A stretch of DNA of 64,000 nt from Magnolia sinica (GCF_029962835.1 NC_080578.1:101597759-101661758); one strand, 5' to 3'. Shown: positions 22,001 through 34,120, numbered from the stretch's first letter. The notes: generated by a model from the letters alone, not told the origin. Numbers and translations are program-made.

Positions 22001-25000
22001 GGTCAAATGGATTTTCCTACACCCGTCCACCAACTCTGGGACCCGATCGTGGGTCGGTGACCGTCGATCACAAATCGGACTCGTACGATCAAACCACTGG
22101 TTCGATCGTCCCCAAATTTTGCGTGGCCCTTCATCGGGCCATGAAGCACCCATCCTAGAAATTTCATAGCCTGAGGACCACCAGAATTACTCAAATAACT
22201 AAAATAGACCCCACAGGGCCGTTTAAAGATCAAAACCGTCGACTTAAACCCCACAATCGTTCGTCCGTTTGCACCCAAATTTTATGCAGGCCCTAATCAG
22301 GCCATAGGGCACTTACCCACCGAATTTGGGGGCCAAGGGAGTGTTAGGGCTACTCCAACTTTAAAAGGGAGACCTGGTAGGCTATTTTGGGAATTTGAGG
22401 GAACCTAATGCCAAAGGACCCAAGTCTAGGGAATAAACCCTATCTCTCATAACTCCCTCTCCCATTTGCTACAACCACCAAGAGAGGAAGAGACAAAAGG
22501 AGAGTAAAGAGGAGAAATAGAGAAGAAGGAAGTCCAAGGTGGACCCTAGATCGAGGTGGGGCCCCAAGTGAGCAAGCCCCTCCAACTCCTTGCCTCTCTT
22601 ACAAGGAAAGACTTTTCCCCTTGGCTTCTACAATTGACCGTGGCTTGTCTAGGTAAGGTTTACACCCTTTCTTCTTAAAATCCATGTAGAAAGGTGGGTT
22701 TGTTGGAATTCTAACCTACAATAACTTGGTTTAGGGATTCCGACCGGTCGGCCCAAAAGCCCTCTTTCATTAGGCGTTTTCCCGAATCTCCAACAAGCCA
22801 TAGGTGCGGACTATTACTCCTAGGTGGCCTACCACCAATTTCAATATGAGTTTAATGATTATGATTTCTCGGTTGATGCATTTAGAGAGTATAGAGAAAA
22901 CCTAGGAATTTATGTCTATTTTAATGGTATGGAATTGTATGTTTTATTTGATTCCCTCACATGATGTTATTCTTGCTTCTTACATGACTTGTTGAAATTT
23001 GATGATCGCTTGTTGATGACTTGTTGGATTGCTCATATGTTTGATGCCCTATAGTATGCATGCCTTATTTACTTCATGTGTAATTTGTTTCCATGAGTGG
23101 TAGGAAGTGAGCAACTTCCTCACCAACACACTCAACACACATGCACCATTGCTCATAAATTGTTAGCTTGCTTATTAGGTGAATCTGGATTATATGATTG
23201 AGGTATGAGAACACGATGATGATTTTGCTAGTTGATATCCCTATCCGTTGACCTGTTGTGGACCACCATCCAAACCCTAGGGTTGGCCAAGAAACCGAGG
23301 AAAGTTAAGGCGGTCTCGTTGGTAGGACCGCTTTGAGGCTAGACTCATAGATTTGTGCGAGTGCGTGTGGGCGACTGTAGTTAGACTACGTGGGTTGCAT
23401 GCACCCGATGTCGTTCCGCCATGTACTTGCTTGGACTAGTGCGGTCTAGCCTACTGTCTGGCCAACCACGATTGTTAACCCTATTTGCTCACATTTGTCT
23501 GGAACCTGGGTCACCCCACAACCATTGTGGCCCAACAATAACCCACACGGAATTGGTCCACAGCCTCGTGAGCAGGGCATGGTGGAATGGGACACTGTGT
23601 CCGAGCTGTCGGCCTACCCTAGGGTACCGCGCCTCCCCATAGTGACCGTGAGCGATCCCTTTCTCTTGGCACTCCTCATGTGCTTGAAGTCGGGGATGAG
23701 GAACCCGACGGGATCACGGATCACGGGGCCTCGGCCTCACGCATTGGGGGGTCTTGGCCTCGCACCCAGATTAGGGCATTAATAGATGGGGTGTACCAGA
23801 TTCCCCAATCTGCTGGATGAATGAACCTAACTAATAACTCGGCTAACACGAGCGCATTTCATCGCATTAGTTAGGTTGCGACTCGGCAGTCGAGGTCGCA
23901 CTGAGGGAGTGTTGGCATTGGCGATCGTTAGATGTTGTCGCACGAGGGAGCGTTGTGGTGAGGGCATGCATCATAACATCCTGCATGCATGCACATTAAC
24001 AAGACTAGATAGATGTTTATGATTGATTGCTTTTCATTAAATTCTTATTATAATTGATGCTTGTTACAACTTATGGCTAATAGCACCCACTGAGTTGATC
24101 ACTCACTCCCACTCTGGGACGGTGTTTTAAAACACCAACCAGACCCTTTCATAGATGCAGGTGACCAGGGATTGGAGGAGCCTAGCGAGGAGTGCCTGGA
24201 CGAGGAGGTAGAGCTGTCATACTTCCAGCTGATGGAGGGCTCGCCGCCTGCTTGAGGGGCGGGATTGGATGGCTGGGCAATGGGCTCAGTCTCATTCTTT
24301 TGGACATTATATTCTTTTTGTTGTTTTGATTGGGCAACGCCGTGTGCGACCCATTTATTTTTGGGACTTGTTCATATATACATCGACCTCTTTCATTTCA
24401 GCAGACTGGTGCGTTCATGTTCCATGTACAGAGAATTTCAGGCTGCGCAACTTAAACAGATTAAATGCATAATAATGAAAATCTGTAATAGTGACTCTTG
24501 GGAAATCGGGAGTTGAGCGGATGCGCGACCCCCGATTTTCAGGGCGTTACACTTGATGAAAGGCCATGCAAAATTTGGGAATGATCAGATATGGGGTTTG
24601 GTCGCACGGGTCTGATTCGCGATCAACGGTCACCGTGTCGCGATCGGGACCCAGATTTTTGTGGGCGGGTGTAGAAAAATACATTAGACCCTCATCGTAA
24701 ATTATGAAGAAATCTGACGGCTGAAATATCTTACATTTTAGTTTTATTTACACGTGCCAGATTCCACTTCTGCGTGTCCACTGGGTCCGTGGTTTGCGAT
24801 GGTCCTTAAGCCCAGTGAGATCTATTCTCCCTTGAATTTTTATAATTTTCTAACCTTCCCATGTTGCGGTATGGCCCGCACGGGCTGCTGCCAAGTGTAA
24901 ATGGCCATTTGGCTTGACGGCCTCCACTTGGCCCAATCACAACCCGACTGGTCTACTCTAATGGGCTAATTCTAACTTAATTTAGTTGTGACACCAAACC

Positions 25001-25249
25001 ATGAGTAGTTTAAACGAACGGTCCTGCGGCAAATCTTACGTGGACGCCTCAGTATACTGTTCTGGTTGGACGGAACGTTACATGATTAATCGGACTGGTG
25101 CGGATCTTTACTGGTACCACCCCTGTATACACTGACATTGAGTGCTAATGGTTATTAAGTAATATTTAGGTTAATTAAATAAAATAAAAAAATAAAAATT
25201 GATGAATTTTTTTTAAAAATTCAAAACAGTGAAAATTCAAGATGTTACA
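18806..25249 (-). mobile_element. Large solo LTR (Gypsy-type, fossil), copy 2, with a nested LTR
   Basis: It starts TGTAACATCCTGAAAATCGG and ends ATTCAAGATGTTACA, and is collinear with copy 1: the same TTTTAAAACACCGTCCC block at 19262, an AT microsatellite at 18976-19009, the polypyrimidine tract at 20830-20920 and TATA on the minus strand. It is interrupted at 21569 by a third LTR and resumes at 24552. The flanking 5-mers are not an obvious duplication (ATAAA, AAATG). Its 3' part carries an additional terminus-like segment ending GACGGAACGTTACA near 25083. Confidence 0.75.
21569..24551 (+). mobile_element. Large solo LTR (Gypsy-type, fossil), copy 3, opposite orientation
   Basis: It begins TGTAACATCCCGTCCAATC and ends CCCCGATTTTCAGGGCGTTACA minus its first bases (24532-24551). 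It is the reverse-complement arrangement of copies 1 and 2 and is inserted into copy 2. The flanking 5-mers are CCTGA and CTTGA (one difference). The shared block near 24100-24140 (GACGGTGTTTTAAAACACC) and the purine-rich leader near 22480-22540 fit transcription on the plus strand. It is about 2.98 kb, shorter than copy 1. Confidence 0.78.
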
Positions 25250-25399
25250 AAATGTACCATGCATAAGTATTTTTGAATTAAAGTTGATTACTTCATGGTG
25301 CCAAACGCACATGGAGGATTGCCAATCCATGGGGTTCCCAATCCCGGGGGTTCCAAATCCACTCCCAAACAGGCCTTAGAGTTGTGCACTAAGCTCAAT

Positions 25400-25690
25400 C
25401 AAATCTCACCACAGCAGTTTTGACCCCAGCACTAAGCCTCATCAAATCTTACCACGCGACAACAAGGGTGCTTGGTGGTTTAGGAATCCACGGACCTTTT
25501 GAACATACCGTGTGTGCGCCAGATTTCTGACTCAGCTCATGGCTTAGTCAAATCCCATCATATCAGGTTATCATCAAGGTACTAAATCCAAGTCCATTAA
25601 GTCTACACCTTTTGACAGAGTTGATATAGACCATTCAGTGACAGGACTCCTACTCGATAGTGACCCCTCCAGATCACTTTATTGGCTGAT
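25400..25690. other. Intergenic, nothing recognised
   Basis: A stretch containing related short phrases (CTAAGCTCAATCAAATCTCACCAC, then CTAAGCCTCATCAAATCTTACC, about 48 bases apart), a weak local duplication. No gene. Confidence 0.4.
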
Positions 25691-26100
25691 GTCGTTGGCC
25701 CACCATAATGTATATTTTTTTTTATCCACTTCGTCCATCTAATGAGCCTAAAACAGAGGCATATCTAAATCTGAGGTGGTCAACACCACAAGAAACAGTG
25801 GTGATTAAATGACCACTATTAAAAACTTCCTAAGGTCCGTTATAATGTTTAGTTGACATCCTCTCTTAATTAGATCACACATACTTCGACGAGGGAAAAA
25901 CACAAATATCAACTTGATGTGTAAGTTTGCTGGTACTAAAGGAGTTTTTAATGGTTAGTGTTCGATTACTTTTGTTTCCTGTGGTGGTACACATGATATT
26001 TTGATTTGTCGTATTTTTTGGTTCATGCCTTAAGATGAGCTGGAAAAATGAATGGATGTCATCGATAAAACACATATATCACATGGGCCTTTCCCAGCAC
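25690..26100. mobile_element. Foldback (MULE-like) element copy
   Basis: The left arm is TTGGCCCACCATAATGTATA, then CACTTCGTCCATC. The right arm is AAAATGAATGGATGTCATCG, then ACACATATATCACATGGGCC. The internal paired blocks (GAGGTGGTCAACACCACAAG, then CCTGTGGTGGTACACATG) are present. About 400 bp. Confidence 0.65.
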
Positions 26101-26484
26101 CCATGACAAGGGAGGAGAGTTCTTTGTGGTCTCACTAAAAAGGAACTTCGTAGAAGTCACATGGGATGTAATTATGTTCGTGAGAAATCCAATCCATACA
26201 TTTGTTCGAGCTCATGTTACAACTTGAGTCCTAAAATGACTGAGAGATAAAACTCAAGAGGGCAACGCAATAAGAAATGGTAGAGAAAGAAATACACACA
26301 TAAAAACTTTTCTATAGTCCACTGTTATGTTTATATGCCATCTAAATCCATTGGGATGAACTAAAAATACAAAATTTGCCTGATTTAAAACATTTATGGC
26401 CTAGTGAGTGCTCCAACGGTGTGCATTCAATCTCCACTGTTTGCAGATTCTGATCGTGTGGTGTCAAACATAGCACCTAGAAAA

Positions 26485-27450
26485 ACCTCTTTGTGGGTCC
26501 CACAATGATGTGTTTGTTCCATCCATGCTGTCCATCCCCTTTTCAGATCATTCCATGATGTTAGCCAAAAATGAAGTAATCCAAATCTTAGGTAGACCAC
26601 ACCAAAGGAAATAATGGCAATTAAACACCCACATTAAAAGCTTAATATAGCATGCTATCTTGTTTATTTGCCTGTGAACGGATTGGCCACTCCCCCAGCC
26701 ACCAGCCAATGGCTGGTGGTCGGTGCTATGTGGGCCCCACCATGATGTATGTGCTTTATCCACTCCGTCCATCTATTTTTCCATATCATTTTATTTTAAG
26801 GGATCAGAAATCAGATATATCCCAATATCAAGTGGACCACATTAAAGGAAACAGTGTTCAATGAGCGTCGACCATTAAAAACCTTTTGGGGGCCATAAAA
26901 GTTTTGAATCAAGCTGATCTTTATGTTTTCCGTTCATCTGGGACTGTATGACATAATCAACAGATTGGATGTCAAATAAACAGTACAGTGGGCCTTATGA
27001 GGATTTTAATGATGGATATCCAATCACTATTGTTTTCCTGTGGTGTGAACGACCTGAGATTTATATCCCTCACATTTTTGGGATCAAAACCTAAAACGAT
27101 CTTAAAAAATGGATGAACGGAATGGATGAAACACATATATCATGGTGGGGCCCACAGAGCACTGACCATCAGCCACGGGGCTGAGTAGCCAATACGTTTT
27201 CATCCAACCAATAGGTTAGGTCACATAGAACTGAATGAGGTGAAAACACTAATACCACCTTATCCAAACCTCTTGTAGCCCTTAACAAGTTTTTAACAGC
27301 TAGCATTCAACCACCATTATTTTTAGTTGGGTGGTCTATTTAAGATTTAGATATGTTTTATTTTTGGGTTCATGTCTCAAAATAAATTAGAAAAATGATT
27401 GGAAAGAGTAGATAAAAGGCACATATCATGGTGGGGCAACAGTACTTTTC
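26485..27450. mobile_element. Foldback element interrupted by a second foldback element
   Basis: The outer left arm (TGGGTCCCACAATGATGTGT at 26494, ATGCTGTCCATCCCC) runs to GTTTATTTGCC near 26670. The outer element resumes at about 27201 (ATCCAACCAATAGGTTAGGT) and ends ACATATCATGGTGGGGC (27423-27439). Joined, these restore the usual GTTTATTTGCC-ATCCAACC phrase of intact copies. Confidence 0.7.
26674..27200. mobile_element. Inner foldback MITE, GATTGGCCACTCCC subfamily
   Basis: The left terminus is GAACGGATTGGCCACTCCC with CCACCAGCCAATGGC. The right terminus is the inverse (ATCAGCCACGG, GAGTAGCCAATACGTTTTC). It is very similar to the 12.38 kb copy throughout. It lies inside another member of the same superfamily; its own 9-bp duplication is not clean. 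Confidence 0.75.
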
Positions 27451-27504
27451 TAACACCACACAGCGAGTCATTTCTTAAATTTCGGAGCTGCCTATTTTTT
27501 GGAC

Positions 27505-27865
27505 ACGGATTAGGTACTACTCCCACCTGTACTGACCTCCAAACAGGCTGGGACTCTAAGGGGGCCACCATGATTTATGGGTTTATCTACACCGTTTATC
27601 CATTTTAATATATCATTTCAGGACACCAGGTAAAAAATTAGGCAGATCCAACGGTCAATTGGTTCGAACTCGAGAAAGGAAGGTCAGTACCTAATCAGCG
27701 TCCTCTCGTTTTTTAGCTCATGTCCAAACATGAGCCGGAAAGACAGATGGAAGGGTTGGATTTTTCGAAAAAAAAAAAAATCACGGTGGGCCCCACATAA
27801 GCTTCCTCCACAGGAAATTCGTGTGAGAGGGGGCACAGGCAACTCGCGACGCCCACACATGAGAA
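27505..27865. mobile_element. Foldback (MULE-like) element, GGATTAGGT subfamily
   Basis: The left end GGACACGGATTAGGTACTAC is followed by GGCCACCATGATTTATGG and TACACCGTTTATCC. The right arm is ACAGATGGAAGGGTTGGATT, then ATCACGGTGGGCCCCACATA. The middle is deleted to about 100 bp. Confidence 0.6.
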
Positions 27866-28129
27866 ATCTCATTTGCCAGAGATTTTACGTGTACAGAACG
27901 GTTAGTCAGAATGGACGGCCCGAAAAGTAGTTTTCAAGTGACGTTGTACGATTGAGATTTTACGTGTAATGAAAGGACGGACCATGAAAAAGCGGCTTTC
28001 TTCTCTATCTCTCTCTTTTTCTTTTTTTTTTAACTCACCACCCTATTATCCCTGATGGGTATTTCTCACCATGTGGCCCATCTAAGGTGGTAGCCCCTGT
28101 ATGAACGGTTTGGATCAACATTTAAAGGA

Positions 28130-28665
28130 GGCTACGCCAACACCACCCACAGGGATCGTGTGTCAATGTGTTAGGCTCTGTGGGGCCAACCTGATGTCTG
28201 TATTTTATATCTACGCCGTACATCCGTTTTGACCCATCATTTTAGGATATAAACTAAAAAATGAAGCAGATCTGAAGCTCAGGTAGACCACACCACGGCA
28301 AATAGTGGTGATTGAACGCTCACCATTAAAAACTTCTTGGGGCCCACTAAACTTTTGGATCAGGATTATATTTGTGTTTTCCCTTCATCCAGGTTTGAGT
28401 AACCTTAGAAACCGGTTGGATGACAAATAAACATTACGGTGGGCACTGGAAATGTTTCAACGGTGGCTGTCATTAATTCCACTTTTTTCCTGTTGTGTGG
28501 TCCATTTGAGACTCTGATCTGGTTTACTTTTGGGTTTCTGCACTATAATGAGATGGAATCGGATGGACGGCGTGGATATAAAACAGATATATCAAGTTGG
28601 GCCCCACAGCCCAACACATCAACACACCACCTAATCCGTCTCCCACGGGCGAGACTCGGCATTTA
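28130..28665. mobile_element. Foldback (MULE-like) element, two-ended
   Basis: The left arm has TCTGTGGGGCCAACCTGATG, then CTACGCCGTACATCC. The right arm is ATGGACGGCGTGGATATAAA, then TCAAGTTGGGCCCCACAG and AACACACCACCTAATCCG. The central spacer contains TTTGTGTTTTCCCTTCATCC. About 520 bp. Confidence 0.72.
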
Positions 28666-28669
28666 TCGA

Positions 28670-29420
28670 GTTCGTTTTGCCTCTGCCGAGACTGACGATC
28701 CAGCGTGTGTGGATGGCTACTGGGGTCCACATTCTGAGTGATCCCATGACTGAAACCATCCATTTTTCTTGAAAGGATGATCTTGAACATCGATATCTTG
28801 AAATTAGTAAGGAAATTAAAATTTTCAATGGCTGCCATTCAAATTAGAATTTTAAAGTTTAGGATTAACAATGAGTCGTAATTAATTGAAAAATATTATT
28901 TATGGTATTAAAAAGAATACGGACGGTTCAAATCGTCAGATCATCTCATTATGTGGGCCTAAGTGAGTAGCGACGTACGCTAGATCCTGAGTGGCGACTG
29001 AGGCAAAACAAACTACACAGTGTACGAGGAATAATACCTGTATTCGCTCGCATGAGTTACACGTGTCCTCTCAGTCAGTATGATAAATAGAAATACTTGC
29101 TCAAGATCAAAACCGTTCATCAGTTAGAATCTATAGTGACATACAGCTGGACAAAAATTCAGGTTGGATAGGAAGGTGAAACGTTTACATGAATATGGAT
29201 AGCTGGCCATCTCTTATAGCCGTCTTTTTTAGCTTAAGATATGGCCCACTTGATGAACGGCTAGTATGATTTTGAGAATGGGTCAGATTTCGAAGAATAA
29301 TGCTATGATGGCATGTGCCATGTCCCACTTCATCTCGCACGTACACTGGCATTCAACGTTGGCTGAGAGATGATGCTGCAAGTTGCCAGTTCGACGTTGC
29401 ATTAAATGTTGAATAGACCG
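28670..29420. other. Intergenic, nothing recognised
   Basis: No gene or clear repeat boundary. Translated fragments are short and without domains. Confidence 0.4.
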
Positions 29421-29424
29421 CCAG

Positions 29425-29805
29425 GGCGAACGTGGATTTATTACAAAAGACATTCGCATTAAGTTCATGCGCGCTGAAAACTTAAGTGGGGCCCACCGTG
29501 ATGTATTTGAATCAGGCTGGTATTTGTGTTTTCAGTTCATCCATGTAGGAATGATTTTATGAACGGTATGGATGTCGCGTAAACATCACTGTCGACCACA
29601 GGCAGGTTTCAACGGTAGTTATTTCCCTAACTACCTTTTCTTTCTAGTGCGGCTCACTCGAGTGTTGGGTTCTTCTTAATTTCCGTTTCAAGCACGAAAA
29701 TGAGCTCACAAAATGGATGGATGGGATGGATTTCTCAAAAACATCACAGTGGGACCACCGAACTTACTGCGAAAGGCCTTGGCAAAATATCCGCGTCCAC
29801 CGCGG
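29425..29805. mobile_element. Foldback element, GCGGATTT subfamily
   Basis: The left side GAACGTGGATTTATTACAAA and AAGTTCATGCGCG match, in inverse, the right end CTTACTGCGAAAGGC and ATATCCGCGTCC. The inner left begins TGGGGCCCACCGTGATGTAT. The left arm is shortened relative to the 11.8 kb copy. Confidence 0.6.
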
Positions 29806-30350
29806 GGTACACGGATCGCGTGGTGAACCCAACTCCACGTAGGTAGGGTAAGGACTTCCTGGGGCCAAACGTTATTAATATCTTCTATCCATGCCGTTCA
29901 TCCGTTTTGAAAGCTCATTTTAGGGCAAGAGCCCAAAATTGAAGCATATCGAAACCGAAAACGGACCACACCACAGGAAACGGTGGGAATAATGAATCCA
30001 CCGTTGAAACCTTCCTAGGGCCCACATTGATGTTTATTTCTAATCTAAACTGTTAGTAAGGTCACAAAGACCTGGATGAAGTAGATAAAAACATATCAGT
30101 TTGATCCAAAACTTTCGTTGCCGCTAAGAAGTTTTCGACGGTAGTACTTCTGTCTCCACTTTTCCATGTGGTGTGGTCGACTTAAAGTTTGGATCTGCTT
30201 TAATTTTGGGCTCAACTGCTAAAATGATATGGAAAAACGGATGGACGGCGTGGATCAAATACAAACATTAAGGTGGCCCCACAGAGTCCTTACCCTACGT
30301 AGCTACAAGTTGTTGGGTTCACGACGCGATCGGCGTCCAACAGGTGCGGA
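29806..30350. mobile_element. Foldback element, GATCGCGTGGTGAACCC subfamily
   Basis: The left terminus is GATCGCGTGGTGAACCCAAC, then GTAGGGTAAGGACT. The right terminus is the inverse (AGTCCTTACCCTACG, GTTGGGTTCACGACGCGATC). The arms contain ATGCCGTTCATCCG and GGACGGCGTGGATCAAATAC. About 535 bp, well preserved, a distinct terminal subfamily. Confidence 0.75.
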
Positions 30351-30429
30351 AGGAAGGTGGGCCATCCAGGGGAAGAAAATAAATACAGGCGTAACAGCGA
30401 TTTGCCCACGGATAAGCATTCCGTACATG

Positions 30430-30900
30430 TGGGCCCTCTTTTTAGTTAGAGATCCGCACCGTTAATCTGATGCCCACCGTGATGTTTTTAATATATCCGC
30501 TTCGTCCATCCGCTTCACTGGATCAAGTTATGACATGAGCCAAACATTCAGAGAGATCCAACACTCAAGTGGGCCACACTATATGAAAAATGGAGTTTTT
30601 ACGGTTGAAATCTTCCCATGGCCCAACTTGATGCTTACATGCGATCCAACGGGTTCATAAGGTGATTCCACATGGATGAAGGGAAAACACAAATATTATC
30701 ATGATCCAAAACTTGTGGCCCCAAGAAGTTTTCAATGGTGGGCGTTCAATCTCCATTGTTTCTTGTGGTGTGTCCCAATTGAGTTTTGTATCTCCCTCAT
30801 TTTTTGCCTATTTTCCTATAATGATCTGATTAAACGGATGGACGGAGTGGATATAACAGAAACACCGAGGTGGACTCCAAAAAGCTTGGGGTTACAGGGA
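30430..30900. mobile_element. Foldback (MULE-like) element copy
   Basis: The left arm is ATGCCCACCGTGATGTTTTT, then CTTCGTCCATCCG. The right arm is CGGATGGACGGAGTGGATAT, then AACACCGAGGTGGACTCC. Internal pairs (CAAGTGGGCCACACTATATG, then TTTCTTGTGGTGTGTCCC) are present. Confidence 0.68.
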
Positions 30901-31495
30901 AGTAGTGCTGCTGGGTGTTGGGACCGTTGGGTATTGTGAGGTTTTGTGACTCGGTTAGAAATAATCCTCATATCTTCTCCCTTATCAGAAAATTTCACTC
31001 TTCGTGTGAGTGACACACGTGCAAAGCAAATCGACGGTTAAAAAAATAAATTAAATGGCCTGATTTCTTAGACAGAAAAACAGTTGGAGAGCTCAGATCT
31101 GTCGCATGTGTTGAAATTCAAATATTTTGTCTTAACGAGAGTAAATGCAAGGGAATTAGAATGCAGATGGGAAACATGCCTTGTATTCCAAATCAGCTTT
31201 AATATTCTAAATTCTAATTTGTGTGTATATGTGATATCTATCATAATAATTATAATAAGCTCACTACAATATATACTTTTTGCCAAAAATAGAGAAATTT
31301 CAAGCCACGGGTGGGCCACAAATGTAAGGATCACAATCAAAGAACTTCTCCATATTTTTTAATTGTCCATTTAGATAGCCAATATTAAGACAATTTGGAT
31401 AATTCTATTGGTGTAATTTTAATGATGTAACCGATAATTGAATTATTTTAGAGCATCATAAGCATGCTATGTATATGACATGTGTTCACAGCGGC
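30901..31495. other. AT-rich intergenic stretch, nothing recognised
   Basis: Low-complexity A/T tracts (for example ATAATAATTATAATAAGC at 31242). No coding evidence. Confidence 0.45.
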
Positions 31496-31499
31496 ACCT

Positions 31500-31930
31500 T
31501 TGTTTACATGTGCAACTCTTGAAAGGAGCTCAAAAAGTCATTTCACCCACGTTTACTTCTAAATCCTTCCTTACATATTAATTTCATTTATTGCATATTT
31601 ATTTTCATTTCATTTCAATTTCGTGCATTTGTTCTCATCCAAACGCATTTCAAACTCGAAGGAGCTTAAAAAAGCATTTTACCCTCGATTACTTGCAAAT
31701 CTTCCCTCACACAGATTTCGTTTGCTGGCCTATTTATTCTTATTGCATTTCATTTCCATGCATTTGCTTTCATCCAAACCCATTTCAAACTCTCCAAAAG
31801 AGCTCAAAAAGGCATTTCACCATCATTTACTTCCAAATCTTCCTTTACATAGAGATTTCATTACTAGCCTATTTGTTCTTATTACATTTCATTTTCATGC
31901 ATTTGATCTCATCTAAAAACATTTCAAATG
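31500..31930. repeat. Tandem repeat, ~138-bp unit, about three copies
   Basis: Equivalent phrases recur at 31524 (GGAGCTCAAAAAGTCATTTC), 31661 (GGAGCTTAAAAAAGCATTTT) and 31801 (AGAGCTCAAAAAGGCATTTC), spacing 136-140 bp. Each is followed by a TTACTTNNAAATC phrase, a CTTATTNCATTTCATTT run and a GCATTTG(C/A/T)TNTCATC phrase. The frames open across it are by-products of the A/T-skewed unit. The right flank decays into CATTTACCTCAATTTACTCG. Confidence 0.8.
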
Positions 31931-34120
31931 ACATTTATATCCATTTACTCTCCAGTCCCTCCATTTACCTCAATTTACTCGCATCAAATGGCCTCTTATG
32001 TGGGCGCACAGAAAATCCTACGAGAAATCCACTCCATCTATCAGTTTCTCAAGCTCACAATAAGACAGGACTCCAAAAATCAGGTAGATCAATAACTCGG
32101 GTAGCCCACATGATAAGAAAACTTGTACGTGCATAGGTTTTGTTATTAAATTGCACATGGGGTGACTTATTGTCAATCCGAAGAGCTCATTCATTCATAC
32201 AATTAGGAGTAAACGATGGTGTAAAAAAAATTCAATCGAGTTATCCTAAGCTACCAATCAATAACATGAAAATAGACAATGAAAATTAATTGGAGAAATA
32301 TATATATATATTTTTTTAAAAGTCCAATCACCAACTTGATTGAGATTGGAGAGATGCCCACATACCTTTGGTTCACAATGCATGTTTGCAAGCATTAACA
32401 TTACATGAGAAAATGTCACCTAGAGGCTATAACGCCAAGCATGATAAGTTGGCATGCAATCCCATCTTTCTTGCTAATGACTCACATGGTAGAACATCCC
32501 GGTGAGGAATGCGAGAGGCGAGTTAGACATGGAGACATCGAAGAACCATCCATGGTTGTTCACATGAGTTTTGTACTTAGACAAAACAAGCCATGGAAAA
32601 TACTCCATGGCTCGTTCTGTCCAAGGACGAAACTCATATCAACAACAAGAGTTCTCATGAAGTCCGCACCATTTTTACCCTTAGCACAACTTACTATAAG
32701 GAGAATCTAAGTAGTCAGGAGAGCTTTGAGCCTAAGAGGATAGTATCTAGCTCTTAGTGCCACTAGATCATTTTAAGCACAAGCACATAAGCCAAGCCCC
32801 TGGCACTAGCCAATGATCTCACAAGCACTAAGCTAAGCATCACTTCATCTTGGTTTCCAAGATTTGATGGAACAAAACCTTCTCTCAACCAATTAGAGAT
32901 TGACATGTTGGTATAACTGTCTAACAAACTTTTGATGAAAATACAAGCACCAAAAGACTAAATAATCTGCTTAAGCCTTATTTGCAAGGACAAGATTCTC
33001 TCAGGATTTTCAGGTATTGATGTTCATCTTCTAAGCTGAGGTGAGGTTTGCTGGTCTGAAAACTCTCTAGAATGCTCTACTCCTATGATGTAGATCTCCC
33101 CTAGGAAGGCTTTGCGCGCATGTCGCTATCTTTCTTAAGAAAGGCTCTATGCCTAACACAGACCTATCTCACTAACATTTGCAGCTGGTACAGAGACAAT
33201 CTCTGTTTCCTTGAATAACAGGCGCTAGGCTTGGATTTTTTTCCACTTTGATCACTGATTCACATTCACATGCCTGTATGAGACCTTCATGTGACTTTCA
33301 AGAGTTAATGACTCCAGCTCGGTCTTGGGATCTCAACACAATAGAGCCTGAATCATTTGGATGGCATCATTTGCATGCTCACTCCATTTGGTATGTAAGA
33401 TCCATGGGAATGCCAGAATATAGATGTCTCAACTGCAACAGCATATTAAGAAACTCTACGAAAGGAATAATGACGGCGATACTAATATCATTGAAGCTTC
33501 TAAAGGCATTAACCATCCTGCCTGGTGATCTGGACACTGAAACGAAGTCAGTAGATTACGATGGTTCCTTTCTCTTATGCTGGCTAGTCTACTTGGTTTT
33601 TTTTCCCCCTTTCAATCAGTGTTTTTCCAAGTGATGTAATTAAAGGGCTGTGCTATTTCAGGGCCTGGATTGTGATTGTTCTCAGATTAATGAAACCCTC
33701 AAAGAGATTTTTGGGTGCAAAACTAGTCTCATTGTTATTCTACCTACAACAAAATGGAACAAAAGAAAGACATTTTTTAGAAGCAATGGTGCATGTGCTA
33801 ACATGGCATAAGTGTGCAGGATCCAAGACACACATTAGATTGGGACCACAGCAGACATGCCCAGGCCAATTATGTAGCTCTTCCTTTCTTTTTTCAAAAG
33901 ATTACAAAATTTACTAAAACCAACAAAACCGAAAATAGACCGACAGCCATATCTGGAAGCAACCCTCTCATCACCACCCCAGCAAAACAGATGTACAGTT
34001 TGAACCATCAAAGTCCCCATTCCAGTCCCCCAACAGGCCAAAGAAGAACGGCCACTGAACTCGGGCCTCACTCAATTGCTGATCATAGACATGATTTTCA
34101 TCTTTAAAGCTACACCTGAC
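31931..34120. other. Intergenic downstream of the PPR gene, no gene recognised
   Basis: About 2.2 kb. Short open frames at 32405-32710 and 33248-33634 (+) show no domain I recognise and no convincing splice context. Parts could be 3' untranslated sequence or old LINE remnants. Confidence 0.4.

Larger units (their letters stand above)
18345..25390. mobile_element. Inverted-repeat element split by an LTR insertion
   Basis: 18347-18430 (TTTGGCACCATGGAATGG, ACCCGGGATCCCCAATCC) is mirrored by 25295-25385 (GGTTCCCAATCCCGGGGG, CCAAACAGGCCTTAG). The right end is the inverse of AAGGCCTGTTTGGGAG, a PIF/Harbinger-like terminus. The two halves are separated by the LTR at 18806-25249. Terminal duplications are not clear. 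Confidence 0.4.

Noticed and set aside
31591-32136. 181-residue open frame with repeated LIFISCICF-like phrases
   Set aside because: It is produced by the 138-bp tandem repeat with T/C bias; no start context or homologous domain.
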